Source: UBA6921 sp031363085 (GTDB lineage: Bacteria > Pseudomonadota > Gammaproteobacteria > SG8-11). From it: DNA of 21,266 nucleotides. Shown one piece after another: positions 1-7,581 of the stretch. The notes under the pieces are model-generated. The model ran no database searches. It was not told the origin of the DNA and saw nothing but the letters and a program-made list of their open reading frames with translations. Position numbers and translations under genes: made by a program. The stretch covers positions 1-21,266 of the forward strand of contig JANLTU010000224.1 in NCBI GenBank assembly GCA_031363085.1, written 5' to 3'. Position 1 is the stretch's first letter. Every line of letters starts with the position of its first letter.

Positions 1-735
1 CCCAATACACACGACCGCGAGTGCGATTTGAAACACCTGCGTTTGCGCGTACACCGGGTCGGGGCGCAGCGCCAGATACACGGCTGCGGCCATGCACAGC
101 GCGGCGATTATTTTTTCGCCGAGCTGGTGTGCGCCCCACGGATAAATCGTCGCCAGCGCAACACCCAGGACGCCCGACAGCCAGCCGCCGAAGGCACCGG
201 CCAGAATATCCAGCGGCCAGTGCACGCCGACCGCCGCGCGTGAAATACCGGTGAGCAGCGCGACCAGAATGAACAGCCCGCGCCAGCCCAGATTGCGAAA
301 CTGCATGCACAACACGGCGGCGAGCGCGAAGACCGTGGTGGTGTGGCCGGACGGGAACGAGTGTCGTTGCAGCGCGGGGCCGATGATGTGCAACAACTCG
401 GCCGGCAGCACCGCCGGCGGACGCAGCAGGTCGAAGTAATTTTTCAAGCCCTGCGCCCAGGCGGCGGCCAGCAAGGCGGCTAAAATTCCGGACCACAACA
501 CGGCGGGTTTGCGGCCGGCGAACGCCAGCAACAAGGTCAAGGCCACCAGCGCGTCGCCCAGCACCGTGATGTGCGCCCACAGTGCATCGCCGGTGTAGTT
601 GCTCAGGTGGTTGAGCGCAATGAAATAAGTGGTGTTGTTGCCGGTGAGAATGACGAACACGAATAACATCGCGACCATCAACAGCGGGGTATACACCCAG
701 GGATCGCGCAGGGAAAACTCGTGTGCAGTGCTCAA
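1..735 (-). CDS. PAP2-family membrane phosphatase, 3' end outside window
   Basis: The frame is open from 735 to the window edge (245 codons). It shows the three PAP2 signature blocks: K98-X6-R105-P106, the PSGH box at 128-131, and SR(165-166)-X5-H172-X3-D176. Several hydrophobic segments (about 17-32, 50-73, 78-95, 133-145, 153-164 and 178-199) make it an integral membrane protein. The family removes phosphate from lipid or isoprenoid phosphates such as undecaprenyl pyrophosphate or phosphatidate at the outer face of the inner membrane; the substrate here is not shown. No ATG gives a full-length protein. I chose TTG at 735 because GAGG lies 7 bases upstream and an in-frame TGA lies just before it. 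It follows the cys operon on the same strand but beyond a strong terminator, so it is probably a separate unit. The family call is firm; the start is moderate. Confidence 0.85.
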   Translation of the reverse strand, partial: MSTAHEFSLRDPWVYTPLLMVAMLFVFVILTGNNTTYFIALNHLSNYTGDALWAHITVLGDALVALTLLLAFAGRKPAVLWSGILAALLAAAWAQGLKNYFDLLRPPAVLPAELLHIIGPALQRHSFPSGHTTTVFALAAVLCMQFRNLGWRGLFILVALLTGISRAAVGVHWPLDILAGAFGGWLSGVLGVALATIYPWGAHQLGEKIIAALCMAAAVYLALRPDPVYAQTQVFQIALAVVCIG

Positions 736-821
736 ATCAAAGCCTCAGTGGGGGTGAACCGTGTTGCCGGCATGTAGGCGTTCGGCGCGCGCAAGCATAA
801 CGGGTTTTAGCGCAGCGCAAC

Positions 822-851
822 AAAAAAAACCGGCGCATCCATGTGCCGGTT
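822..851 (-). terminator. Rho-independent terminator of the cys operon
   Basis: Read on the minus strand, a perfect 7-bp stem AACCGGC/GCCGGTT (845-851 with 828-834) encloses a 10-base loop and runs into eight T residues (complement of 822-829). It lies about 43 bases after the cysN stop and before the PAP2 gene, so it should end the seven-gene cys transcript. Confidence 0.9.
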
Positions 852-893
852 GGGCGGGGTAAGCGGTAGTGTTGAAAGCGGCGGATGGCGTTA

Positions 894-2237
894 TCAGGCA
901 CCCGTAGCGTCGAGGTGGATCATCCCCGCCGCAACGGTTTGGTGGGTGACTTCGTCGATTAAGATGAAGGCGCCGGTTGCGCGCGTCACCGCGTAAGCAT
1001 CGGCGGCCAGCGGTTGTTGCACGTTGATGGTGACCTGGGCGACGTCGTTCAGATGCAAGCCGTCGGCGGGCCGTTTGAGTTGCGTGTTGATGTCGACCAG
1101 CGCGTGGATGGCGGTGACGCGGGCGACCACGTGCCGGGTCGTGTGCTTTAGCGCATAACGGTGGCGCAGGTCCAGCGGTTCTTCCGACAGCCAGCACAGG
1201 TCGGCATTGAAGGTGCTCAGCAGCGTAGCCGGGCGCGCGGCGGCGGCCAGCAGGTCGCCGCGCGAAATGTCAAGATCGCGATCCAGCAGCAGCGTGACCG
1301 ATTGACCGACCACCGCTGCTTCCAGCGGGCCGTCAAAAGTCAGGATGTCCTGCACCCGTGCCGTGCGTCCGCCGGGTTGCACCACGATGGTGTCGCCACG
1401 GCGCACCCGGCCGGCTTCGATGCGCCCCATGTAGCCGCGAAAATCTTCGGCGGCGTGGCCGTTGTGGCGTGCCACCAACTGCACCGGAAAGCGCAGCGGT
1501 TCATCGTGCGACGCGTCATACACGCTCAGTGTTTCGAGCAGCTCGATGAGCGTTGGGCCGTGATACCAGGCCAGGCGCTCGCTTGCGGTTACCACGTTGT
1601 CGCCGGACAGCGCGCACAGCGGGATGGGATGAATATCAGTCAAGCCCAGCTTGTTTGCGAAGGCGCGGTAAGCGTCGACGATGCGCTGGTAGACGCTTTG
1701 ATCGTAATCGACCAAGTCCATTTTGTTGACCGCGACCACCACGTGTTCGATGCGCAGCAACTGCGCGATGGTCGAGTGCCGTTTGGTTTGCGGCAATAAC
1801 TGAACGCTGCCGTCGTCGCCCAGTGTTACTTTCGACACGTCAATCAGAATGATCACCGCGTCGGCGGTCGAGGCGCCGGTCACCATGTTGCGCGTGTACT
1901 GCTCGTGCCCGGGAGTGTCGGCGATGATGAATTTTCGCTTCGGCGTGGCGAAGTAGCGGTACGCGACATCAATGGTGATGCCTTGCTCGCGCTCGGCTTC
2001 CAGGCCGTCGGTCAGTAGTGAAAGATCGAGCGCGTCGCCGACGCTGCGTTTGTGTTTGGCGCGCGCCAGCGCGTCCAGTTGATCGGCGAAGATCGCCTTG
2101 CTGTCGAACAGCAGGCGGCCGATCAAGGTGCTCTTGCCGTCGTCGACCGAACCGGCGGTGATGAAACGCAGCAGTCCGCGTTCGTCGCGCGCTGCGGCGG
2201 GTTGGGTCTGTGCATGGGTAGAGGTGACAGCGTTCAT
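894..2237 (-). CDS. cysN: Sulfate adenylyltransferase large (GTPase) subunit
   Basis: This is the GTPase subunit of ATP sulfurylase, which with CysD forms APS from sulfate and ATP, using GTP hydrolysis to drive the reaction. At 447 aa it shows the G1 P-loop GSVDDGKST (29-37), the switch region around LTDGLEAEREQGITID (75-90), G3 DTPGH (107-111) and G4 NKMD (171-174), followed by the beta-barrel domains of translation-factor GTPases. It ends shortly after that core, with no C-terminal APS kinase domain as in CysNC/NodQ fusions. The start at 2237 shares one base with the cysD stop (TGATG), so translation is probably coupled. The frame is open upstream to 2564, but that part is a shadow of cysD. 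It is the last gene of the operon before the terminator. A short insertion after LIDVSK (about 136-148) is longer than in E. coli-type CysN. Confidence 0.95.
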   Translation of the reverse strand: MNAVTSTHAQTQPAAARDERGLLRFITAGSVDDGKSTLIGRLLFDSKAIFADQLDALARAKHKRSVGDALDLSLLTDGLEAEREQGITIDVAYRYFATPKRKFIIADTPGHEQYTRNMVTGASTADAVIILIDVSKVTLGDDGSVQLLPQTKRHSTIAQLLRIEHVVVAVNKMDLVDYDQSVYQRIVDAYRAFANKLGLTDIHPIPLCALSGDNVVTASERLAWYHGPTLIELLETLSVYDASHDEPLRFPVQLVARHNGHAAEDFRGYMGRIEAGRVRRGDTIVVQPGGRTARVQDILTFDGPLEAAVVGQSVTLLLDRDLDISRGDLLAAAARPATLLSTFNADLCWLSEEPLDLRHRYALKHTTRHVVARVTAIHALVDINTQLKRPADGLHLNDVAQVTINVQQPLAADAYAVTRATGAFILIDEVTHQTVAAGMIHLDATGA

Positions 2238-3184
2238 CAGAAATAGCCTTCTTTTTTGCGTTTTTCCATCGATGCTTCGCAGGTTTGATCGTCCATGCGC
2301 GTGGCACCGCGTTCGGTAATTTGCGTCGTCGCCGTTTCGGCGAGGATGGCCGCGAGCGTGTCGGCGTCGGACGCCACCGGACAGGTGCAGGAGATGTCGC
2401 CGACGGTACGAAAGCGCACCCGGCGTGTTGCCACCGTTTCGCCGGCACGCGCCGGCGTCAGGTAAGTGAGCGGCACCAGCAATCCGTTGCGTTGGATCAC
2501 TTGGCGCGCGTGCGCGAAATACAGCGACGGCAACGCCAGATTTTCGCGCGCGATGTATTGCCACACGTCCAGTTCGGTCCAGTTGGAAATCGGGAACACG
2601 CGCATGTTCTCGCCCGGATGCACGCGCGTGTTATACAAGTCCCAGAGCTCCGGGCGTTGCGCTTTTGGATTCCACGCACCGAACGCATCGCGGAATGAAA
2701 AAATGCGTTCCTTGGCGCGGGCTTTTTCTTCATCGCGCCGCGCGCCACCGATGCAGGCGTCGAAGTGGTGCTGGGCGATGGTTTCCAGCAAGGTCACCGC
2801 TTGCGCCGCGTTGCGCGAATCGGTGTACGGATTGCGCAGACGTACCGAACCCTTGCGGATCGAGTCCTCCACTGCGCCGACGATCAGCCGCTCGCCCAGT
2901 TCGGCGACGCGCTGATCGCGGAATTTTATGACTTCGTTAAAGTTATGGCCGGTGTCGATATGCAGCAGCGGAAACGGGAAACGGCCGGGGCGAAAGGCTT
3001 TTTCCGCGATGCGCAGCAGCACCACGGAATCCTTACCGCCGGAAAACAACAGCGCCGGATGGACGCATTCCGCCGCGACCTCGCGCATGATGTGGATGGC
3101 TTCCGATTCCAGCCAGTTCAGATGGCGCGGGTTGAATGCCCCGCTGGCGGTGTCTGGAAAGAGTTGTTCGATGGCAGCGCTCAT
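2237..3184 (-). CDS. cysD: Sulfate adenylyltransferase small subunit
   Basis: This is the catalytic ATP sulfurylase subunit (PP-loop superfamily), which adenylylates sulfate to APS in the cytoplasm with CysN. The 315-aa protein carries the PP-loop SGGKDS near residue 49-54, in the context HPALLFSGGKDSVVLL. It also has the conserved blocks HIDTGHNFNEVI, GARRDEEKARAKERIFSFRD and FPISNWTELDVWQYI. Length and layout match E. coli CysD (about 302 aa), with a slightly longer N-terminus. The ATG at 3184 lies 6 bases after the cysH stop, with GAGG about 12 bases upstream inside the cysH end, and the stop overlaps the cysN start by one base. The gene is intact, and its position between cysH and cysN fits co-expression of sulfate activation and APS reduction. 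Confidence 0.95.
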   Translation of the reverse strand: MSAAIEQLFPDTASGAFNPRHLNWLESEAIHIMREVAAECVHPALLFSGGKDSVVLLRIAEKAFRPGRFPFPLLHIDTGHNFNEVIKFRDQRVAELGERLIVGAVEDSIRKGSVRLRNPYTDSRNAAQAVTLLETIAQHHFDACIGGARRDEEKARAKERIFSFRDAFGAWNPKAQRPELWDLYNTRVHPGENMRVFPISNWTELDVWQYIARENLALPSLYFAHARQVIQRNGLLVPLTYLTPARAGETVATRRVRFRTVGDISCTCPVASDADTLAAILAETATTQITERGATRMDDQTCEASMEKRKKEGYF

Positions 3185-3190
3185 TGATGG

Positions 3191-3919
3191 TCAAGCCTCG
3201 GTAGATTTTTCCAGGTGCTGCACATGCACCGGTTTGTTGCCCACGACATGCAAACCGCATTCTTTGGTTTCCGGGTTTTCCCACCACCAGCGACCGGCGC
3301 GAATGTCTTCGCCCGGCTGCACCGCGCGCGTGCACGGTTCGCAACCGATGGACGGGTAGCCGCGATCATGCAGCGGGTTGTAGGGCACATTCTGGCTGCG
3401 GATGTAGTGCCAGATCTCGTCTTCAGACCAGTCGGCCAGCGGATTGAATTTTGTCATGCTGTGCGCCGCGTCGTACTCCTGCACGTCGAGTTCGATGCGC
3501 GTGGTGGATTGCGCGCGGCGCTGGCCGGTGATCCAGGCCAGATGACCGGTGAGCGCGCGATTCAACGGCTCGATCTTGCGAATGCGGCAGCATTCCTTGC
3601 GCAGCGCGACGCTGTCGTAAAACGCATTCAAGCCGTGCTTGTGCACGTAGTGATCGACGGCGGTTTTTTCCGGTCGGTACAACATCACCTCGACGCCGTA
3701 GGTTTCCTTGATGCGTTCAAGCATGCTCAAGGTTTCGGTGTGCAGCCGCCCGGTTTCGAGCGTGAAAATGCCGATGGGCAATTCGGCGCGCAGGATCAAG
3801 TCGGTCAGCACCATGTCTTCAGCGGCGAGGCTGGAGGCGAACACCGCCGGAGAAAATTCCTCGACGATGCGGTTCAAGGTAGCCTGTGTTTCTGCCACTC
3901 GTTGGTTAAAAGTATTCAT
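3191..3919 (-). CDS. cysH: Adenylylsulfate (APS) reductase, thioredoxin-dependent, [4Fe-4S] type
   Basis: It reduces activated sulfate to sulfite. The 242-aa product has the PAPS-reductase-family nucleotide loop SSLAAEDMVLTDL (29-41), the ETGRLH block (55-60) and the catalytic C-terminal ECGLH (Cys221). It also carries two cysteine pairs, C110-C111 (KECCRIRK) and C193/C196 (GCEPC). In this family those four cysteines bind a [4Fe-4S] cluster and mark enzymes that accept APS rather than PAPS. This agrees with the absence of an APS kinase domain on CysN and of a cysC gene here. The start is at 3919 because AAGGAG stands 7 bases upstream; the ATG overlaps the DUF934 stop as ATGA. The longer frame to 4126 is a shadow of DUF934. 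Substrate preference is inferred from the cysteines, not measured. Confidence 0.94.
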   Translation of the reverse strand: MNTFNQRVAETQATLNRIVEEFSPAVFASSLAAEDMVLTDLILRAELPIGIFTLETGRLHTETLSMLERIKETYGVEVMLYRPEKTAVDHYVHKHGLNAFYDSVALRKECCRIRKIEPLNRALTGHLAWITGQRRAQSTTRIELDVQEYDAAHSMTKFNPLADWSEDEIWHYIRSQNVPYNPLHDRGYPSIGCEPCTRAVQPGEDIRAGRWWWENPETKECGLHVVGNKPVHVQHLEKSTEA

Positions 3920-4449
3920 GCTTTGGCTCCTTTTCGTGGTACGCGTTGAGAGAGGGGTAGGGGTTCGTCCCAGGACGGCTGATAGCGCTCCGAGAAATCG
4001 CTCAAGCCTTTGAGCGCGTCGTGGATGTCGCGGTCCGGGCGCGGTGTGAAGGCGTCGAAGCCGACGCGTTGCAGGTAAAACATCTGGTCGCGCAACACAT
4101 CGCCGATGGCGCGCAGCTCGCCGCAATAACCCAAACGCACGCGCAGGTTGTAGGCCAGTGAATAGCCGCGCCCATCGGTGAAAATCGGGAAGTCGACCGC
4201 AATCACGGCAAAGTGCGCAAGGTCACTGCCCAGGTCTTCGAAGGGTTCGTGGCCGGCCAGCCACACCCCCCGCTGGGCGCGCTGGCGCAGCTCGGCGCGT
4301 TGTGCGTGCCAGACGTTCAGCGGCACGATGATTTTTCCGTCGCCGACCTTGACATTATGCGCAGCTTCGCCGGCTTGCAGGCGCAGCACCGTCCAGTCGT
4401 CGGCGACCACGGCTTTGTTTTTGATCAGCGTTGGTTTTAAATCAGCCAT
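3916..4449 (-). CDS. DUF934 family protein of the sulfite reductase operon
   Basis: A 177-aa protein of the DUF934 family, recognisable by FPIFTDGRGYSLAYNLR (88-104) followed by YCGELRAIGDVLRDQMFYLQRVGFDAF (108-134). Its biochemical role is not established as far as I know. The family is repeatedly found directly after a CysI-type sulfite reductase and before cysH, and that is its setting here. It overlaps the cysI end by 8 bases and the cysH start by 4 (ATGA), so the three are probably translated as a coupled set. It has a single cysteine (Cys109), no signal peptide and no membrane segment, so a cytoplasmic accessory protein of sulfite reduction is the sensible reading, by context only. Start at 4449 (ATG); upstream in-frame codons lie inside cysI. 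Confidence 0.88.
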   Translation of the reverse strand: MADLKPTLIKNKAVVADDWTVLRLQAGEAAHNVKVGDGKIIVPLNVWHAQRAELRQRAQRGVWLAGHEPFEDLGSDLAHFAVIAVDFPIFTDGRGYSLAYNLRVRLGYCGELRAIGDVLRDQMFYLQRVGFDAFTPRPDRDIHDALKGLSDFSERYQPSWDEPLPLSQRVPRKGAKA

Positions 4450-6148
4450 AGGCGCGCGCCTCGACGTGGTGTTGAATGACGCTAGCTTCGGTATTGATCG
4501 GGGTTGCATACACAAACTCCTTGAACGGGTTGACTCCCAGCCGTTGCACCGTGTCGATAAAACGTTCGTTCTCAATGCGCTCGTGCAGGTACACATGGAT
4601 CAGGCGGGCGACGACTTCGGGCATTTGTGCCGCCGCAAACGACGGGCCGATGACTTTGCCCAGACGCGTGTCGTTGCCCTGCGCGCCGCCGATCGAGACT
4701 TGGTACCACTCCTCACCGTTTTTATCGACGCCCAGGATGCCGATGTTGCCAACGTGGTGGTGGCCGCAGGCGTTCACGCAGCCCGACATGTTGATTTCGA
4801 TCTCGCCGATGTCGTGCAAGAAATCGAGATTGTCGAAGCGCTCGGTGATATCCAGTGCAATCGGAATCGACTTGGCGTTGGCCAGTGAGCAAAAGTCTCC
4901 GCCGGGGCAGCAGATGATGTCGGTCAACAGACCGATGTTCGGCGTCACCAGCCCGTGCATTTTGGCGGCTTGCCAGACGGCCAACAGATCCGCCTGCCGC
5001 ACCTCCGCCAGCACCAAGTTTTGTTCATGGGTCACGCGCAGTTCGCCGCAACTGAACTGGTCGGCGAGGTCGGCGATGAAATCCATTTGCGCCGCAGTGG
5101 CATCGCCGGGCGGAACGCCGGGCTTTTTTAGCGACAGCACCACGGCGGCGTAGCCTGGTACCCGGTGCGGCTTGACGTTGCGTTTGAGCCAGTGCGAAAA
5201 CGCCGGCGCGCCGGTGCGCTGCACATTGGGGCCAGGGTCGTTCGATGCCGGTGTGTAAGTGGGAGCGGTGAAAAAAGTCGTGACCCGGTTGCGCTCGGCC
5301 ACGTTCAGCGTGCCGGGACCGTCTTTGAGGTCGGCCCATTCCGCTTCGACACGGCGCGTGAATTCTTCGATGCCGATGGCTTTGACCAAGATCTTGATGC
5401 GCGCTTTGTAGATGTTGTCGCGGCGGCCGAACTGGTTGTACACGCGTATGATGGCTTCGATGTAGGTCAACATGTGCGGCCATGGCAGGAACTCGCGGAT
5501 CACGCTGCCGATGATCGGTGTGCGGCCCATGCCGCCACCCACCAGCACGCGGAACCCGACGCGGCCCTCTGCGTCGATGCGCGCGTTCAGACCGATGTCG
5601 TGCACTGCCGTAGCCGCGCGGTCGGTGGTGGCGCCGTTGATGGCAATTTTGAACTTGCGCGGCAGGTAGGCAAACTCCGGATGGAAGCTGCTCCATTGCC
5701 GCAGGATTTCCGCATAGGGTCGCGGGTCGACAATTTCGTCAGCGGCGACGCCGGCGTATTCGTCGCAGGTGATATTACGGATGCAATTGCCGGAGGTCTG
5801 GATCGCGTGCATCTCGACCGTGGCAAGCTCGGCTAGAATGTCAGGCGCCTCTTCCAGCTTGATCCAGTTGTACTGGATGTTTTGGCGCGTGGTGAAGTGG
5901 CCGACACCTCGGTCGTATTTGCGGGCGATGTGCGCGAACATACGCAACTGCGTCGACGACAGCAGTCCGTAAGGCACGGCGACGCGTAGCATGTAGGCGT
6001 GGCGTTGCAGATACAGCCCGTTTTGCAGGCGCAACGGGCGAAACTCTTCCTCGGCCAGCTCATTGTTCAGCCGTCGCCGGACCTGATCGCGAAACTGTAC
6101 GACGCGTTCGCGTACAAGTTGATGGTCGTACTGATCGTAGCGATACAT
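4442..6148 (-). CDS. cysI: Sulfite reductase hemoprotein (siroheme/[4Fe-4S])
   Basis: It reduces sulfite to sulfide with six electrons at a siroheme coupled to a [4Fe-4S] cluster. The 568-aa protein has the nitrite/sulfite reductase layout: a first ferredoxin-like half-domain (about 42-110, with FTTRQNIQ), a first siroheme-binding domain (TSGNCIRNITCDEYAG, then VLVGGGMGRTP), a second half-domain (about 330-400) and a C-terminal cluster site C414-X5-C420 ... C457-X3-C461. Basic residues expected at the substrate pocket (R and K near 123-170) are present. No cysJ flavoprotein gene lies in the window, so the electron donor may be ferredoxin or encoded elsewhere. TAGGAG sits 6 bases before the ATG at 6148, and the TauE gene ends 9 bases upstream. 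The stop overlaps DUF934. Nitrite reductase is possible by homology, but the neighbours favour sulfite. Confidence 0.94.
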   Translation of the reverse strand: MYRYDQYDHQLVRERVVQFRDQVRRRLNNELAEEEFRPLRLQNGLYLQRHAYMLRVAVPYGLLSSTQLRMFAHIARKYDRGVGHFTTRQNIQYNWIKLEEAPDILAELATVEMHAIQTSGNCIRNITCDEYAGVAADEIVDPRPYAEILRQWSSFHPEFAYLPRKFKIAINGATTDRAATAVHDIGLNARIDAEGRVGFRVLVGGGMGRTPIIGSVIREFLPWPHMLTYIEAIIRVYNQFGRRDNIYKARIKILVKAIGIEEFTRRVEAEWADLKDGPGTLNVAERNRVTTFFTAPTYTPASNDPGPNVQRTGAPAFSHWLKRNVKPHRVPGYAAVVLSLKKPGVPPGDATAAQMDFIADLADQFSCGELRVTHEQNLVLAEVRQADLLAVWQAAKMHGLVTPNIGLLTDIICCPGGDFCSLANAKSIPIALDITERFDNLDFLHDIGEIEINMSGCVNACGHHHVGNIGILGVDKNGEEWYQVSIGGAQGNDTRLGKVIGPSFAAAQMPEVVARLIHVYLHERIENERFIDTVQRLGVNPFKEFVYATPINTEASVIQHHVEARAYG

Positions 6149-6157
6149 AGCGAGCTC

Positions 6158-6946
6158 CTAAAGGACGTGGCGTGGAAAAAATAGCAGCGTGGCGACGCCC
6201 GCCAACGTGGTTGCCAACAGTGTGCGTAACAGGTATTGGGGCAGCGCACGTGCCGCCAGCGAGCCGATGACGATACCCGGCACCGAACCGACCAGAAGTA
6301 TTGTCAACAGCTCCCAGTTGATCGACCCCAGCCACCAGTGGCCCGCCGCCGCCAGTGCGGTCAGCGGCACGGCGTAGGCGATGTCGGTGCCGGCGATTTG
6401 CGCCGGTGTGAGTTGTGGCCGAAGCAGCATCAGCAGCATGGCGCCGACGGCTCCGGCGCCGATGGAGGACACCGTGACGAGCGCGCCCAGCACTACGCCG
6501 GCCAGCACCGTGGCAATGTCAAGCTTGGCTCCAAGCAGGCGCTTTTCGGGATGCACGTTCAGCCAGCGTTGCACACGCGTCTGAAACAGCAACGCAATCA
6601 CCGTGAGCAACAGCGAGCCGGCGATGGCGTAGCGAATGATCTGGCCCAGATGCGGGTCGAGCGTGCCGAAGCGACTGAGCACCGCCGTGGCGAGCACGGC
6701 AGCCGGCAGGGCGCCGAGGGACAAATATTTCACGCTCTGCCAATGCACCGTGTCGCCAAGCCGGTGCACTAGAGCGCCGGCGGTCTTGGTGACAGAGGCG
6801 AACGCCAGATCGGTGCCGACGGCCACGGTCGGAGGCACACCGAACCATAATGTCAATATCGGCGTCATCAGAGACCCGCCGCCAACGCCGGTCAGACCGA
6901 CCAGGAGGCCGACGGCAAAGCCGCTGACGATATAGGCGAGTGTCAT
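6158..6946 (-). CDS. TauE/SafE family sulfur-anion permease
   Basis: A 262-aa integral membrane protein with about seven to eight hydrophobic segments. The N-terminal glycine-rich signature GLLVGLTGVGGGSLMTPIL (13-31) is typical of the TauE/SafE (DUF81) family, and a second half begins near 145 with LAGVVLGALVTVSSIGAGAVGA, as expected from the family's internal duplication. Members move sulfite, sulfate, sulfoacetate or related anions; direction and substrate cannot be read from sequence. Here it lies between the half-domain protein (4-base gap upstream) and cysI (9-base gap downstream) and so is almost certainly cotranscribed with sulfate reduction genes. It could be the sulfate importer, since no ABC importer is visible, or a sulfite safety valve. 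The ATG at 6946 has no strong ribosome site and probably depends on coupling to the gene before it. Confidence 0.85.
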   Translation of the reverse strand: MTLAYIVSGFAVGLLVGLTGVGGGSLMTPILTLWFGVPPTVAVGTDLAFASVTKTAGALVHRLGDTVHWQSVKYLSLGALPAAVLATAVLSRFGTLDPHLGQIIRYAIAGSLLLTVIALLFQTRVQRWLNVHPEKRLLGAKLDIATVLAGVVLGALVTVSSIGAGAVGAMLLMLLRPQLTPAQIAGTDIAYAVPLTALAAAGHWWLGSINWELLTILLVGSVPGIVIGSLAARALPQYLLRTLLATTLAGVATLLFFPRHVL

Positions 6947-6950
6947 CGGC

Positions 6951-7457
6951 TTAAACCGTGATCAACCCGGCTTCGCGCAAGCCCAGACGCAACACCGCCG
7001 CCCGGCCGCGCCACACATTTTCAAGCGCCAGGGTTTCACTGTCGTCGATGCGTACCGTGGACAAGCCTTCGCTGAGCATCAGTGCCGCCAGCACCCGCAA
7101 CTGGCGTACTTGCAACTGTGCGCCCGGAACATGCACGCGCAGCTCGATGCGCCCGGCGATCAACGGCGCAGGTGTGCGGGTTTCGAGCTCTTGCTCGGAA
7201 AGAGTAAAGAACTGCTCCGCCGGCCACGGCGGTTGCAGCGAAAACATGGCGATTTCAAGTTGCGTTGCACTGCGCAGCCGCAGTGCATAACGCGGACTGT
7301 AACGACGAATGATGCCGGCCAGCTCCGCCAACTGTTGCGGCGTGAGCACCGACTGCGGAAGACCAATGCGCAGATAATGCAACGGCGTCGTATCATCCAC
7401 TGTCGGTACTGCCGGCGTGTGCTCGTATGCTGGAATGCGTTCGCTTGCTGTGTTCAC
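6951..7457 (-). CDS. Small protein with two tandem nitrite/sulfite reductase ferredoxin-like half-domains
   Basis: First gene of the cys operon, 168 aa, no family name that I recognise with certainty. Residues 26-70 (LHYLRIGLPQSVLTPQQLAELAG, then RYALRLRSATQLEI) follow the NIR_SIR ferredoxin-like half-domain pattern, including the position where reductases have TTRQN. Residues 104-165 (IELRVHVPGAQLQVRQLRVLAAL, then TLALENV, ending LREAGL) repeat the same pattern, so the protein is an internal duplication. It lacks every siroheme and cluster element and contains no cysteine at all, so it cannot bind a cluster in the usual way. A structural, chaperone or regulatory partner of CysI is conceivable but unproven. 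Start: GGAGG stands 5 bases before GTG at 7457; the upstream GTG at 7463 would touch that site and is less likely. No membrane segment or signal peptide is visible. Confidence 0.75.
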   Translation of the reverse strand: MNTASERIPAYEHTPAVPTVDDTTPLHYLRIGLPQSVLTPQQLAELAGIIRRYSPRYALRLRSATQLEIAMFSLQPPWPAEQFFTLSEQELETRTPAPLIAGRIELRVHVPGAQLQVRQLRVLAALMLSEGLSTVRIDDSETLALENVWRGRAAVLRLGLREAGLITV

Positions 7458-7463
7458 ATTCAC

Positions 7464-7581
7464 CTCCGTTGTTAGTTGACGGCCGGAAATGTAAAACAGT
7501 GTGCAAATAGCGCGAACGATTTTATTGAACTAATCTTATGACGTTGGGGAATATGCGACTGCGACTGGAAACCAAGCGACT
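7464..7581. promoter_or_regulatory. Divergent control region between the cys operon and cysB
   Basis: These 118 bases must carry the promoters of both the minus-strand cys operon and plus-strand cysB. An AT-rich stretch at 7518-7535 (GATTTTATTGAACTAATC) has dyad ends GATT/AATC and an inner ATT-N5-AAT at 7524-7534, with T-N11-A spacing typical of LysR sites. It is a candidate CysB site. A possible plus-strand -35 TTGAAC (7525-7530) and minus-strand -10 TACATT (near 7490) are both weak matches. No promoter is assigned with confidence. Confidence 0.35.

Noticed and set aside
1161..1799. 212-codon plus-strand open frame opposite cysN
   Set aside because: It is a shadow of cysN; the translation has no family features and cysN is unmistakable on the other strand.
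2238..2564. N-terminal extension of the CysN frame to 2564
   Set aside because: The added residues are a low-quality translation inside cysD; the ATG at 2237 with TGATG coupling matches known CysN starts.
3920..4126. N-terminal extension of the CysH frame to 4126
   Set aside because: It overlaps DUF934 coding sequence, and the ATG at 3919 has an excellent AAGGAG site.
5025..5836. Long overlapping open frames on both strands within cysI
   Set aside because: They come from GC-rich codon bias; cysI carries all family motifs in its own frame.
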